52,919 bases of DNA from Methylophaga sp. OBS1 (GTDB taxonomy: Bacteria > Pseudomonadota > Gammaproteobacteria > Nitrosococcales > Methylophagaceae). A program made the position numbers and the translations under genes. Below are positions 1 through 10,006 of this stretch, piece by piece. Position 1 is the first letter of the stretch; the number at the start of each line of letters is the position of its first letter. Under the pieces are notes generated by a model, which searched no databases, was not told the origin of the DNA, and saw only the letters and a program-made list of their open reading frames with translations. The DNA lies in contig NZ_JAPDMS010000001.1 in NCBI RefSeq assembly GCF_026319365.1, positions 320,052-372,970 of the forward strand, given 5' to 3'.

Positions 1-1
1 T

Positions 2-1333
2 GTGGTTATCCAGGCGCAGGACATTACCGAGCAGTATCTGCTGAGCAACGATCTTCAACATCAAGCCCTGCATGATGCCATGACCGGCCTGCCCAATCGC
101 CGGGCGCTGGAAAAACAGATACAGGCGGTACTGTCCCAGCCATTGCACACAGGTTACGTACTTTGTTATCTCGACCTGGACCAGTTTAAGGTGATCAACG
201 ATACCTGTGGTCACATTGGCGGTGATGCGCTGCTTAAAGAGGTAAGTCAAATACTTCGCAAGGGGTTGAGAGAGCAGGATACGCTGGTGCGCTTCAGTGG
301 CGATGAGTTTGCGATTCTGATGATAGATTGCTCGCAGGAACAGGCACAACGTATTCTCGAAAACCTCCTGGAACATATTCGCACATTCAGCTTTGAGTAT
401 GAAAATCATACCTTCAAAGTTTCTGCCAGTATGGGGCTCGTGGTTGTAGATGAAAACAGCACGCTTGTTGAATTGCTTAAACAAGCCGACAGTGCCTGTT
501 ATGCAGCGAAAGAAGCGGGACGTGATCGCTTGCATATATTCAGTGAGACGGATTCTGATCTGGTGCAACGCAGTGGTGAAATGCGCTGGGTAGCGCGCAT
601 ACAGCAGGCATTGAGAGATCATCGCCTGGTGCTTTACAGCCAGCCTATCCAGGCTCTGCATTCGCGCAATAAAGGCAAGTCACATTGTGAGTTGTTGATA
701 AGAATGCTCGATGATGACGGTAAAATTATCTCCCCGGGGGCGTTTTTACCGGCTGCGGAACGATACAATCTGGCCGCCGCCATTGATATGTGGACTGTGG
801 AACACGCGTTATCGCGCCTAAAAGCAGCAAGTGCTGCAGGACGTGATATCAGTGGTATTTATGCGATTAACCTGTCAGGACAGTCACTCGGTGATGGTCG
901 GTTCTATGAGCGAATTATTCAACTTATCATCGATGCGAGACTCAGTGATCATGATGTCGTTTTGTGTTTTGAGGTCACTGAGACAGCGGCTATTACCAAT
1001 ATGCGTTCGGCTTTGCACTTTATTAACGAACTGCGCCAGATTGGCTGTCAGTTTGCATTGGATGATTTCGGCAGCGGCCTGTCGTCATTTGCCTACCTAA
1101 AACAACTGCCGATTGATTACCTGAAAATCGATGGCATGTTTGTCAGAGACTGTGTGCACAATACGGTGAATCTGGAAATCGTCAATTCCATCAATGGTAT
1201 CGGGCAGGTGCTGGGCCTGAAGACGGTAGCCGAATTTGTCGAGGATGAAGCCACGCTGATCAGTATGAAGCACATTGGCGTCGACTTCGTGCAGGGCTAT
1301 CTGATTGCTGCTCCTCAGCCGTGGGAAGTCTAG
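2..1333 (+). CDS. GGDEF-EAL c-di-GMP turnover protein, 5' end cut by window
   Basis: The reading frame is open to the left edge, so the true start lies outside. The first residues (VIQAQDITEQ) look like the end of a PAS domain. A GGDEF domain follows (about residues 25-185), with SGDEF at the signature position (RFSGDEFAIL), then an EAL domain (about 200-440). The EAL signature is ELLIR, which still fits ExLxR. The other metal and catalytic residues appear present: N in AINLSG, E in FEVTET, DDFGSG, K in DYLKIDG, E in VAEFVED, Q in FVQGYL. The EAL half is therefore probably an active c-di-GMP phosphodiesterase; cyclase activity with SGDEF is uncertain. The gene is convergent with hrpA, and the two stop codons are one base apart. 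Confidence 0.93.
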   Translation: MVIQAQDITEQYLLSNDLQHQALHDAMTGLPNRRALEKQIQAVLSQPLHTGYVLCYLDLDQFKVINDTCGHIGGDALLKEVSQILRKGLREQDTLVRFSGDEFAILMIDCSQEQAQRILENLLEHIRTFSFEYENHTFKVSASMGLVVVDENSTLVELLKQADSACYAAKEAGRDRLHIFSETDSDLVQRSGEMRWVARIQQALRDHRLVLYSQPIQALHSRNKGKSHCELLIRMLDDDGKIISPGAFLPAAERYNLAAAIDMWTVEHALSRLKAASAAGRDISGIYAINLSGQSLGDGRFYERIIQLIIDARLSDHDVVLCFEVTETAAITNMRSALHFINELRQIGCQFALDDFGSGLSSFAYLKQLPIDYLKIDGMFVRDCVHNTVNLEIVNSINGIGQVLGLKTVAEFVEDEATLISMKHIGVDFVQGYLIAAPQPWEV

Positions 1334-1334
1334 A

Positions 1335-4300
1335 TCAGCACTGCTGCCACTGTTTCTCAAGACGTTTGGCACTGATTGGATAGGCCGTTTTCAGCTCCTG
1401 TGCAAACAGAGAGATCCGAAATTCTTCCAGCATCCAGCGGTATTCATAGAAAGCCTCGGTCTCGATCTTGTTCACCTTGCTGATAAATTTCTGCCAATGC
1501 GGTTTGACCTCAGCCATGCGCTGCCGGTCTTTGGCAGGATCAGTCAGTAATTTATCGAGACGGATACCCGCTGCCTGGCAGTAGACCGGTAATCTTTTCA
1601 GCGCTTCATCCGGGGTGTCGTGGACAAAACCCTGATAGACCAGAAAACCCAGCTGTTCCCTGATGTCATTAACTGCGTTGATAGCCGCCAGCGGGATATT
1701 GCTGCCCAGACGCTTGGCGATGGCATGATATTCAGCCAATGGCGATGCGATGTTCTGTGCCAGTTCCGATGCAATTTTGATTAAATCGCCACGGCGACTG
1801 TTGAGTCGCTGTTCAAATGCTTCGCGGCTGCGAATGGCTGCCTGCTCAAGAATAAAGCAGCGATCAAAGGCAACATGAATCAGATCAGTTTTCAGTTGCT
1901 CGCAGGGAGTCAGCCTGCTGTTGGTTTTATCACCGTAGGGAGAAGGCGGCACATTGGCATAATGCAGGCACATCTCCTTAATACCGGGTAGGTTCTTGTG
2001 CAGGTATTTCACCGCATCGGCCTGTGCCAGCATGAACAGGCGGCGCAGCCCCAAGCGGGTCAACTGACGGGCCTGGGCGGCGGTATCCATCAGCGTCAGA
2101 TCAACACTGTCTGTCTTGTCGATCAGGGCAGGATAAGCGGTCATTTCCAGACCGTTCTGCTCCAATGTAATTTGTTCCGGCAGCGCGTCAAAAGACCAAC
2201 TGGTCAGCCCGGTTTTTTCATATTCACTGTCCGGAATCTGGCGGAAACTGGCAGCCGCTTCACGAGCCCAGTCTTGTTTCAGGCGATTTAAATCACGGCT
2301 TTCATCCAGCAGTTTGCCATCATCATCGACCAGCCTGAAATTCATCTGCAGATACAGTGGTAACTCGTCGGTACGCCAGTCTTTTTCATCAATTTCGACA
2401 CCGGTCAGCTTGCGCAGACGTTCGCTTAAGGCCGGAAGCAGGGCACCGGATTCAGGCGATAAATCTTTAAGGCAGTCATCGGCATATTTCGGTACCGGGA
2501 TGAAGTGACGGCGTAAAGACTTGGGCAGCGCTTTGAGCAGGAAGACAATCTTATCGCGGAGCAAGCCCGGCACCAGCCACTCATAGCGTTCGGCACTGGT
2601 TTGATTCAGCAGCGACAGGGGAATTGTCTGGGTGATACCGTCATGCTGTTTACCCGGTTCGAAGTGATACTCCAGTTTGAGCGGCACCCTGTTGACCAGC
2701 ATCTGATCAGGATAATAATCGGCGGTGACCTGTTCCGCCTCATGCTGCATCAGCAGTTCCTTGCTCAGAAACAGCAGTTTGGGGTCGTCTTTTTCAGCCT
2801 TTTTACGCCATTTTTCGAAGCCGGCGCCATTGATAATGTTATGGGGGATGCGGCTACGGTAGAAATCAAACAGAATTTCTTCATCCACCAGTACATCGCG
2901 GCGGCGGGATTTCTGCTCCAGCAGTTCGACTTCCTGAATTAGCGACTGATTATGGCGGAAGAAGGGCGCCCGGCAATGCCAGTCGCCATTGACCAGGGCT
3001 TCACGGATAAATATCTGATTCGCGAGATCCGGGTCCAGCGGACCATAATGCACACGACGACGGGTGACAATCGGCAGGCCATAGAGCGAGACAGATTCGA
3101 AAGCCACCACCTGGGCTGGCTTCTTTTCCCAGTGCGGATCACTGTACTGGCGTTTGACCAGACTGCCGGCGATGGGCTCGATCCATTCCGGTTCAATCTT
3201 GGCATTGATGCGGGCGTAAAGCTTACCGGTCTCGACCAGTTCTGCCGCCATCAGCCATTTGGGACCTTTTTTATGCAGCGCTGAGCCCGGGAAAATACCC
3301 AGTTTCAGGTTACGGGCACCGGTGTATTCGAATCGGTCAGTTTTTACGGCAATGTGGCTTAGAAGCCCGCTGAGCAAAGCCTGATGAATACTGTCATAGG
3401 CTGCTTCCTGCGTATTGAATTTGAGCTTGAGTTCAGAAAGCTGAATATGCAGTTGCTGGTGAATATCATGCCACTCGCGCAGACGCAGGAAGGAAAGAAA
3501 GTTTTCCTTGCAGTACTTACGCAGTTTGTTCTGGCTCAGGTGTTTTTTCTTGTCGTGATACAAATCCCAGAGCTTGAGAAAGCCGATAAAGTCGGAGCGT
3601 TCGTCTTTGTATTTAGAGTGCGCTTCATCAGCGGCCTGTTGTTTGTCCATCGGCCGTTCGCGTGGGTCCTGAATACTGAGCGCACTGGCGATCACCAGCA
3701 CTTCAGTCAGGCTGCCGAGATCTCCGGCTTTGAGCAGCATTCTGGCGATTCTGGGATCTATCGGTAGTTTGGCCAGTTGTCGACCGGTTTCTGTGATGCG
3801 TCGCTGACGATCGACTGCATCCAGCTCATCCAGCAGACGGTAGCCATCATTGATCATCTTCTGCGGCGGCGGGTTGATGAACGGGAATTTAGCCGGGTCG
3901 CCCAGTTTCAAGGCTGACATCTGCAAAATCACCGACGCTAGGTTGGTACGCAGAATTTCCGGGTCGGTAAAAGCTGGCCGGGCTTCGAAGTCTTCTTCAT
4001 CATAGAGCCGGATACAGATACCGGCAGCGACACGACCGCAACGCCCGGCACGCTGGTTGGCACTGGACTGGGAGATTTTCTCGATGGGCAGGCGCTGAAC
4101 TTTGTTTCTGACGCTGTAGCGACTGATACGCGCATTACCAGGATCCACGACATAGCGTATGCCGGGCACAGTCAAAGAGGTTTCGGCGACATTGGTGGCG
4201 AGAATAATGCGACGCTGCCCGCCGGTTTTGAATACCCGGTTCTGTTCAGCGGCCGATTGTCTTGCAAACAGCGGCAGGATCTCGGTTTGTGGTGGATGAT

Positions 4301-5219
4301 GCTTACGTAAAGCTTCAGAGACATCACGGATATCCCGTTCGCCGGCAAGGAATATCAGCACATCGCCCGGGCCTTCCCGGCAGAGTTCATCCACGGCGGC
4401 AACGATACCTGACACCATGTCGTAATCGGGCGATTCTTCATCCGGCGTCTGTAGTGGGCGGTAACGGATATCGACCGGGTAGGTGCGGCCACTGACTTCA
4501 ATGACCGGCGCATTATCAAAATGTTTGGAAAAGCGCTCAGTGTCGATGGTGGCTGAGGTGATAATGACTTTCAGATCCGGGCGCTTGGGCAGCAGTTGTT
4601 TGATATAACCCAGCAGAAAGTCGATATTGAGGCTGCGTTCATGGGCCTCGTCAATGATCAGCGTGTCGTACTGATTGAGAAACTTATCATTCTGGGTTTC
4701 TGCCAACAGAATCCCGTCGGTCATCAGCTTGACGTAGCTGCGATCGGCGTTGACGTGATCGTGGAAACGGACTTTATAGCCAACGGTCTGACCAATTTCC
4801 GACTGCAATTCTTCAGCGATACGGGTGGCGACCGTGCGGGCTGCGATACGGCGGGGCTGAGTATGGCCAATCATGCCGGTCACGCCACGGCCGAGCTCGA
4901 GGCAGATTTTAGGTAACTGAGTGGTTTTACCGGATCCGGTTTCACCACAGAGAATGATCACCTGATTGTCAGCAATCGCCCGTTTGACTTCTTCGCGGCG
5001 CTCGATAACCGGCAAATCGGCCTCGAACGTAGGCTTGGGAATGTTCTGCCGGCGCTTTTCTGCCCGCTCAACCGAGGCTATGACCTGCTGCGCCAGAGCA
5101 GCGAGCTTGTCCTGATTTTGCTCTTTTTTCAATCGCTGCCAACGCTGAGTCAGACGGTGCCTGTCACTCAGCATGGTCGATTCTAGCAATGTGTCGAGAT
5201 CGGGCGTCTGGTTACTCAC
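1335..5219 (-). CDS. hrpA: ATP-dependent RNA helicase HrpA
   Basis: 1294 residues, the usual length for HrpA. DEAH-box RNA helicase of superfamily 2. Walker A is GETGSGKTT at 92-100, DEAH is at 190-193 (LIIDEAHERS), and motif III (ITSAT) is near 220. The helicase C-terminal domain (QRAGRCGR), HA2 and OB-fold regions follow, and the long C-terminal HrpA extension (DUF3418) is present. In E. coli HrpA acts in mRNA processing and rescue of stalled ribosomes. The gene stands alone on the minus strand. No terminator is visible between it and the convergent GGDEF-EAL gene. Confidence 0.97.
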   Translation of the reverse strand: MSNQTPDLDTLLESTMLSDRHRLTQRWQRLKKEQNQDKLAALAQQVIASVERAEKRRQNIPKPTFEADLPVIERREEVKRAIADNQVIILCGETGSGKTTQLPKICLELGRGVTGMIGHTQPRRIAARTVATRIAEELQSEIGQTVGYKVRFHDHVNADRSYVKLMTDGILLAETQNDKFLNQYDTLIIDEAHERSLNIDFLLGYIKQLLPKRPDLKVIITSATIDTERFSKHFDNAPVIEVSGRTYPVDIRYRPLQTPDEESPDYDMVSGIVAAVDELCREGPGDVLIFLAGERDIRDVSEALRKHHPPQTEILPLFARQSAAEQNRVFKTGGQRRIILATNVAETSLTVPGIRYVVDPGNARISRYSVRNKVQRLPIEKISQSSANQRAGRCGRVAAGICIRLYDEEDFEARPAFTDPEILRTNLASVILQMSALKLGDPAKFPFINPPPQKMINDGYRLLDELDAVDRQRRITETGRQLAKLPIDPRIARMLLKAGDLGSLTEVLVIASALSIQDPRERPMDKQQAADEAHSKYKDERSDFIGFLKLWDLYHDKKKHLSQNKLRKYCKENFLSFLRLREWHDIHQQLHIQLSELKLKFNTQEAAYDSIHQALLSGLLSHIAVKTDRFEYTGARNLKLGIFPGSALHKKGPKWLMAAELVETGKLYARINAKIEPEWIEPIAGSLVKRQYSDPHWEKKPAQVVAFESVSLYGLPIVTRRRVHYGPLDPDLANQIFIREALVNGDWHCRAPFFRHNQSLIQEVELLEQKSRRRDVLVDEEILFDFYRSRIPHNIINGAGFEKWRKKAEKDDPKLLFLSKELLMQHEAEQVTADYYPDQMLVNRVPLKLEYHFEPGKQHDGITQTIPLSLLNQTSAERYEWLVPGLLRDKIVFLLKALPKSLRRHFIPVPKYADDCLKDLSPESGALLPALSERLRKLTGVEIDEKDWRTDELPLYLQMNFRLVDDDGKLLDESRDLNRLKQDWAREAAASFRQIPDSEYEKTGLTSWSFDALPEQITLEQNGLEMTAYPALIDKTDSVDLTLMDTAAQARQLTRLGLRRLFMLAQADAVKYLHKNLPGIKEMCLHYANVPPSPYGDKTNSRLTPCEQLKTDLIHVAFDRCFILEQAAIRSREAFEQRLNSRRGDLIKIASELAQNIASPLAEYHAIAKRLGSNIPLAAINAVNDIREQLGFLVYQGFVHDTPDEALKRLPVYCQAAGIRLDKLLTDPAKDRQRMAEVKPHWQKFISKVNKIETEAFYEYRWMLEEFRISLFAQELKTAYPISAKRLEKQWQQC

Positions 5220-5243
5220 AATAGAAACGCAAAAGCGTTTATT

Positions 5244-6218
5244 TTACAGTTTCCAGGCCAGCGACGCAGTATATTTAAAGTCATTGTTGTTAATGCCTTC
5301 TTCGGTGGCCGAGTCGTATTCGTTGAGTAAGCCCAGTTTGAGGGCGACTCCGACGTAACTGTTGAGATCAAGCACCCAATCGAGCGAGGTCAGGTTACGA
5401 TACTCGGAGGTATCCCGCAGACTGGGGTAAAAGCTGTTTGCAAACTCGATTTGCTGGTAGTCATTCACCTTCCACTGGGTTTCCAGGCCGATCAGACCTT
5501 CCGGGGTGAACTCTTCTCGCTGGCCGCCAAAAGTCTGATTGAAACCGAGACCACTGCGGCCCAGCAGCATCCAGTTTTCGGTTTTGGCAAATTCATAGCC
5601 GACACCACCGTTAGCGTTGACGCGCAAATCCCAGTCTTTGAACTCATCCCAATCAACACGCCCACCGGCGAAATGAAACCAGGGCGTCGTCGGCCGCAGC
5701 CAGTCACGGTTAATAGAGGAAAAGAAACTGTGATCCGAGAGTGCCTCTTCGGACTTGGCGCGGAAATAGGCGCTCTTGTGCGAAATGCGGGTGTAGCCAC
5801 TGTCATAATCGGCACTGAAACCGATGTTGACCTGATGATTTTTGGATTTACCGGCACTGCCTGCAATGCCCAAATCTACCCGACGCTTCCAATTCACCAG
5901 GACGCCGCTGCCAAAAAGTCCGTTATCTTCGTTGTCAGCCGACTGCTCTGTGACGGTATCGGCCACGTCTACCGTCTCACTTTGCTCGGGGAGTGCGGCT
6001 GTTTGTCTGACTGCCATCACCTGATTTTTGTCGAGCTTAAGTTCGCCGAGGACAGGATGGCTGATCAGGATGTGTGCCTCAGTCTGGCTGAGGATCTCAG
6101 CGCTAAGTTGATCACCATTGATGAGTTCTATCTGAGACGGTGCCGCCTGCAGCGGAAAGCTCAGTAAGAAGAGCAACAGCAGCGCGGTTGATAGGATAGA
6201 AAGCCATTTAAAAGACAC
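5244..6218 (-). CDS. DUF481 (YdiY-like) outer-membrane protein
   Basis: The preferred start is GTG at 6218, because AGGA lies 8 nt upstream and the product then begins SFKWLSILSTALLLLFLLSF...LQA, a clean signal peptide. An upstream in-frame TTG at 6257 is possible but has no ribosome binding site. After the signal comes a small domain (IELINGDQLSAEILSQTEAH), then a DUF481 beta-barrel-like region with alternating aromatic residues, ending SLAWKL. Such proteins are outer-membrane proteins of mostly unknown function, some salt-induced. 324 residues from this start. It lies 24 bp upstream of hrpA's start codon and probably shares a transcript with hrpA. Confidence 0.85.
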   Translation of the reverse strand: MSFKWLSILSTALLLLFLLSFPLQAAPSQIELINGDQLSAEILSQTEAHILISHPVLGELKLDKNQVMAVRQTAALPEQSETVDVADTVTEQSADNEDNGLFGSGVLVNWKRRVDLGIAGSAGKSKNHQVNIGFSADYDSGYTRISHKSAYFRAKSEEALSDHSFFSSINRDWLRPTTPWFHFAGGRVDWDEFKDWDLRVNANGGVGYEFAKTENWMLLGRSGLGFNQTFGGQREEFTPEGLIGLETQWKVNDYQQIEFANSFYPSLRDTSEYRNLTSLDWVLDLNSYVGVALKLGLLNEYDSATEEGINNNDFKYTASLAWKL

Positions 6219-6300
6219 GGATAAGTTCCTGTAAAGAAATAAAAAAGGCAACGTCAAATGACGCTGCCCGCGGATTATACCTGACAGGAACTGAAAAAAA

Positions 6301-6762
6301 TCAGCAGTCGTTATTATTTATCTCACCATCGGGCATGATGGTATTGCAGTACAGAATGCCACGCATCTGAGCACCTTCAATATTCGCACCAGTGAGGTCA
6401 GCATCTCGCAGATCAGCGAAAATCAATTGGGTGCCGGACAGGTTGGTATTTTTCAGATTAGCACCATTGAGTTCGGCGTAATCCATCAGCGAACCGGAAA
6501 TATCAGCGCCTTCCAGATTCGCGCCCTGCATGCGAGAGTGAGTAAACCAGACACCGACCAGTTTGGCATGGCTGAGATCGATACCTTTCAGATTAGCTTC
6601 GCTCATATCCGCGCCGCTCAAATCCTTGCCGCTCAGTTCGGCCTCACTGAGGTTGCAGAAATTGCACTGCCGGGTTTCCAGTAGTCTGTCCAGATAGACT
6701 TTTTCATAAGCTGCGGCACTGCCGGCAATGATAAGACCAAGGATGAGAAGCGCTTTATTCAT
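6301..6762 (-). CDS. Exported pentapeptide-repeat protein
   Basis: 153 residues. A signal peptide (MNKALLILGLIIAGSAAA) is followed by a CNFC pair and then about 16 consecutive A(D/N)LxG-type pentapeptides (AELSGKDLSGADMSEANLKG and onward), which should form a right-handed quadrilateral beta-helix. The C-terminus has two further cysteines (LYCNTIMPDGEINNNDC), so the periplasmic protein may carry disulfides capping the helix. It starts 12 nt after the nitroreductase stop and is the third gene of the operon yhbY - nitroreductase - this gene. Molecular role unknown. Confidence 0.85.
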   Translation of the reverse strand: MNKALLILGLIIAGSAAAYEKVYLDRLLETRQCNFCNLSEAELSGKDLSGADMSEANLKGIDLSHAKLVGVWFTHSRMQGANLEGADISGSLMDYAELNGANLKNTNLSGTQLIFADLRDADLTGANIEGAQMRGILYCNTIMPDGEINNNDC

Positions 6763-6774
6763 GATTGTCTCCTG

Positions 6775-7371
6775 CTACGCTGCGGGCCACTTCCCGCGGA
6801 AGAATTGTTCGGATAATGGACGGCGCTGACGCGGTTTAAGTTCCCGTTCCATCTGTTCTTCAGTCAGGCTGTCCAGCGGGGCCGGGTGACCAATGGCAAT
6901 CATCGACCAGAGGCGAATGTTATCCGGAATGCTAAACGCTGCCCGCATTTTGTCCGGATCATACCCTCCCATCTGATGACTCATCAGGCCGAGTGAGGTG
7001 GCCTGCAGACAGAGGCTGAGGCTGGCGGCGCCAGTATCATGTCCAACCCAGGGGTTATTTTTGTCCTTTTCGCGGAATTCGGTGACCGAGGCGGCAAGAA
7101 TCAGCAGCGGGGCGTCCTGCGCCCAGGTCTGGTTACCAGGCATCAGCGAATCAAAGGCTTTGTCCCAGGCCGCTTTATCAGTGAACTTGTTGCAAATCAG
7201 GTAACGCCAGGGCTCTTCACCGGAACAGGAGGGCGCCCAGCGGGCCGCTTCCGTGAGTGCCACAATGTGTTCCTCGCTCACCTCAAGGTCCGGATCGTAG
7301 GCCCGGCCGCTCCAGCGTTCGGCGAGTAAAGTATCAATGTCTTGTTCGGTGTCCGCTGGTTTCTGAATCAT
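6775..7371 (-). CDS. Nitroreductase family flavoprotein
   Basis: 198 residues, typical of the FMN-dependent nitroreductase fold. An N-terminal RWSGRAYDP (family RxSxRxY/F phosphate-binding motif) precedes EAARWAPSCSGEEPWRYL, and GAASLSLCLQATSLGLMSHQMGG forms the second FMN and dimer segment. AGGT lies 6 nt before the ATG, within the end of yhbY, so the two are coupled. Substrate cannot be read from sequence; such enzymes reduce quinones, nitro compounds or enones with NAD(P)H. Confidence 0.9.
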   Translation of the reverse strand: MIQKPADTEQDIDTLLAERWSGRAYDPDLEVSEEHIVALTEAARWAPSCSGEEPWRYLICNKFTDKAAWDKAFDSLMPGNQTWAQDAPLLILAASVTEFREKDKNNPWVGHDTGAASLSLCLQATSLGLMSHQMGGYDPDKMRAAFSIPDNIRLWSMIAIGHPAPLDSLTEEQMERELKPRQRRPLSEQFFRGKWPAA

Positions 7372-7375
7372 GTTG

Positions 7376-7669
7376 TTACCTGGGTAGTTGAATCGACGGA
7401 TCTTTGGCAGGGCGGTAGAAACCGCCGATGTTGCCGATAACCAGTATCAGATCGGCACCGGTGGTTTGCGCAATCTCGTCCAGCATCGCCTTGCGTTCTG
7501 CGCGCTCCTGGCCGCTAATACGGACTTTAATCAGTTCGTGATGTTCCAGCGCATTGTTGATTTCCGCGACAACCGACTCGGTGAGACCGCTGTTACCGAC
7601 CATCACTACCGGCTTGAGAGAGTGCGCCAGCCCCTTGAGGTAGCGTTTTTGTTTATCCGTGACTGCCAT
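7376..7669 (-). CDS. yhbY: Ribosome assembly RNA-binding protein YhbY (CRM domain)
   Basis: 97 residues from ATG at 7669 (MAVTDKQKRYLKGLAHSL). The frame is open further upstream, but the family start is here and the longer version would overlap rlmKL. The CRM/KH-like fold is recognisable from the VGNSGLTESVVAEINNALEHHELIKV segment and the basic loop RISGQERAERK. A GNIGGFYRP-type C-terminus is also family-typical. It acts in assembly of the large ribosomal subunit. It is divergent from rlmKL with a 48 bp gap, rather than next to rlmE/ftsH as in E. coli. Confidence 0.95.
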   Translation of the reverse strand: MAVTDKQKRYLKGLAHSLKPVVMVGNSGLTESVVAEINNALEHHELIKVRISGQERAERKAMLDEIAQTTGADLILVIGNIGGFYRPAKDPSIQLPR

Positions 7670-7717
7670 GAAGTGCGTTACCTGTTTAAAATATGCGGAG
7701 TATAACAGGAACCCAAT

Positions 7718-9919
7718 ATGGCTAAACAACACAAGTTCACGCTCACAGCGGCGCGCGGCATGCTGCCGCTGCTGGCTGAAGAACTCAAGCAACTCGGCAT
7801 CAAACAAAGCAAGCAGGAACAGGGTAACATCCGTTTCACCGGCAGTCTGGAGGATGCCTACAAAGTCTGTTTGTGGTCCCGCGTTGCCATACGTGTTTTG
7901 ATGCCTATCGCCACCATTCGTGCTGAATCGCCGGAACAACTTTACGAGGGTGTCACGGCCTTGCCCTGGGAAGATCATCTTGAGGCGGAAGAGGGCACCC
8001 TAGCGGTGGATTTCAACAGTTTCCGTTCCAAAATCAAACACAATCAATACGGCGCGCAGAAAGTCAAAGACGCGATTGTGGATCGTTTTCGCGCGCTGAC
8101 CGGGATTCGTCCTTCAGTTGACCTTCACCAGCCGGATATTCGCATCAATGTCTACCTGCGACACAATCAGGCCACCATCAGCATCGATTTATCCGGTGAG
8201 AGTCTGCACCGTCGCAGTTACCGCGCGCGTAACACCGAAGCACCACTCAAAGAGCATCTGGCCGCGGCCATTTTGCTGAGTGCTGAGTGGCCCAGACTGG
8301 CTCGACAGGGCTGGGCATTAATTGACCCGATGTGTGGTTCCGGGACTTTTCTGATTGAAGCGGCGATGATGGCCGCCGATATTGCACCCGGGATTCTGCG
8401 GGATTACTTCGGTTTCATCTACTGGAAGCAGCACGACAAAGACGCCTGGAAAAAACTTAAGGCGGACGCCGAGCGTCGACGTCAGGCAGGTCTGGCCAGA
8501 ATACCGGTGATTCTGGGCGGAGATGCGGATCCCAAAGCGGTGGAGGCTGCACGGGCCAATATTGCCGAAGCGGGTCTCAGTGACTGGATTCAGGTTGCAC
8601 AACGCAGATTGCTGGACTGGCCGGCTGAAGCACAGGCGCTGCCGCCAATGGGGCTGCTGGTCTGTAATCCGCCTTATGGTGAACGCATGGGAGATGCCGA
8701 TAGTCTGCCCCGGCTTTATGAGAGTCTGGGCGATATTATGCGTGAGTCTCTGCCGGGCTGGCGCAGCGCGATCATTACCGACAAGCCGCAACTCGGCAAA
8801 TTTACGGGCCTGACTTTGTTCGAAAGTGTGCCTTTTGATAATGGTCCGATTGAATGTGAAGTGCTGTTCTACCGCGCCAGTAAAGCGGTGACTCAGACAA
8901 ATCAGACACAGGCTATACCGGAGCCAGTAATCAGTGATACGGCGCCGGATCTACAGGAAGTTGAAATCAGCGAGCAGGGTGATATGTTCGCAAACCGCCT
9001 GAAGAAAAATATCAAACACATGGCGAAGTGGGCACGTAAGAACAAGGTCAGTTGCTACCGCATTTACGATGCCGACTTGCCTGATTATGCGCTGGCCATC
9101 GACGTATACGACGATCAGGTGCATGTGCAGGAATACGCTCCGCCCAAACAGATTGATCCGCAGAAAGCCGTTGAACGCCTGAAAGAGGCCATGCATATCA
9201 TTCCCGATGTCCTGGAAGTGCCGGCCAGCAGCGTCAGTCTCAAAGTCAGACAGAAACAGCGCGGTGCTAATCAGTATGAAGCCCAGGCAGCACAGAACAA
9301 ACGCTTCGAAGTTGAAGAAAATGGCCTCAAGTTCTGGGTCAATCTGAAAGACTATCTGGATACCGGCCTGTTTCTGGATCACCGCGATACCCGCTTGATG
9401 CTGATGAATATGGCGCGAGGCAAAGATTTTCTCAACTTGTTCTCATATACCGGATCTGTGACTGTCTATGCGGCCGCAGGCGGCGCTGCCAGTACCACCA
9501 GTGTGGACATGTCCAACACTTATCTGGGTTGGGCACAGGACAATTTGCAGCTGAATGGTTTTGATGGCGAACAGCACCGATTTATTCGTGCCAACTGTCT
9601 GGAATGGTTGCAGGCTGCGCAGCAGGAGGCTGAGCGCTTTGATCTGATATTCCTCGATCCGCCGACCTTTTCCAACTCCAGCAGGATGGATGGGGTGTTT
9701 GATGTACAGCGCGATCATGTCAGCTTGATTCAGATGGCGGCGAATTTGCTGAAACCCGGTGGCCAGTTGATTTTCTCCACTAACCGGCGTGACTTCAAAA
9801 TGGCACTTAATGTAATGGAAGGGGTGAGCTTAAAAGATATTACTGCCCAGACCATACCCAGGGATTTTGAACGTAATAAGAAAGTTCACCAGTGCTGGCT
9901 GGTGACAAAAAGCGACTGA
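7718..9919 (+). CDS. rlmL: Bifunctional 23S rRNA methyltransferase RlmKL
   Basis: 733 residues. A THUMP domain (about 45-160) is followed by an RlmL-type methyltransferase with SAM motif DPMCGSG at 203-209 and catalytic NPPY at 317-320 (m2G2445). The RlmK half (about 450-733) has FLDHRD, NLFSYTGSVTVYAA and the LDPPTFSNS motif (m7G2069). Both halves are complete, so this is the fused gammaproteobacterial form. A 5-bp inverted repeat follows the stop (9926-9939) but has no T-run. Confidence 0.97.
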   Translation: MAKQHKFTLTAARGMLPLLAEELKQLGIKQSKQEQGNIRFTGSLEDAYKVCLWSRVAIRVLMPIATIRAESPEQLYEGVTALPWEDHLEAEEGTLAVDFNSFRSKIKHNQYGAQKVKDAIVDRFRALTGIRPSVDLHQPDIRINVYLRHNQATISIDLSGESLHRRSYRARNTEAPLKEHLAAAILLSAEWPRLARQGWALIDPMCGSGTFLIEAAMMAADIAPGILRDYFGFIYWKQHDKDAWKKLKADAERRRQAGLARIPVILGGDADPKAVEAARANIAEAGLSDWIQVAQRRLLDWPAEAQALPPMGLLVCNPPYGERMGDADSLPRLYESLGDIMRESLPGWRSAIITDKPQLGKFTGLTLFESVPFDNGPIECEVLFYRASKAVTQTNQTQAIPEPVISDTAPDLQEVEISEQGDMFANRLKKNIKHMAKWARKNKVSCYRIYDADLPDYALAIDVYDDQVHVQEYAPPKQIDPQKAVERLKEAMHIIPDVLEVPASSVSLKVRQKQRGANQYEAQAAQNKRFEVEENGLKFWVNLKDYLDTGLFLDHRDTRLMLMNMARGKDFLNLFSYTGSVTVYAAAGGAASTTSVDMSNTYLGWAQDNLQLNGFDGEQHRFIRANCLEWLQAAQQEAERFDLIFLDPPTFSNSSRMDGVFDVQRDHVSLIQMAANLLKPGGQLIFSTNRRDFKMALNVMEGVSLKDITAQTIPRDFERNKKVHQCWLVTKSD

Positions 9920-10006
9920 TTCTCTACGGGATTTCCCGTCAGATTCACATCAAATTGTCATATCAGATGCGCATGATGTGCCTGACTTAAACAACGGGAT
10001 AACGCC

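Noticed and set aside
7670..7978. Longer N-terminus for yhbY, reaching into rlmKL
   Set aside because: The extension is antisense to rlmKL and the CRM family start is at 7669.
9926..9939. ACGGGA/TCCCGT palindrome after rlmKL as terminator
   Set aside because: Short stem with almost no loop and no following T-run.
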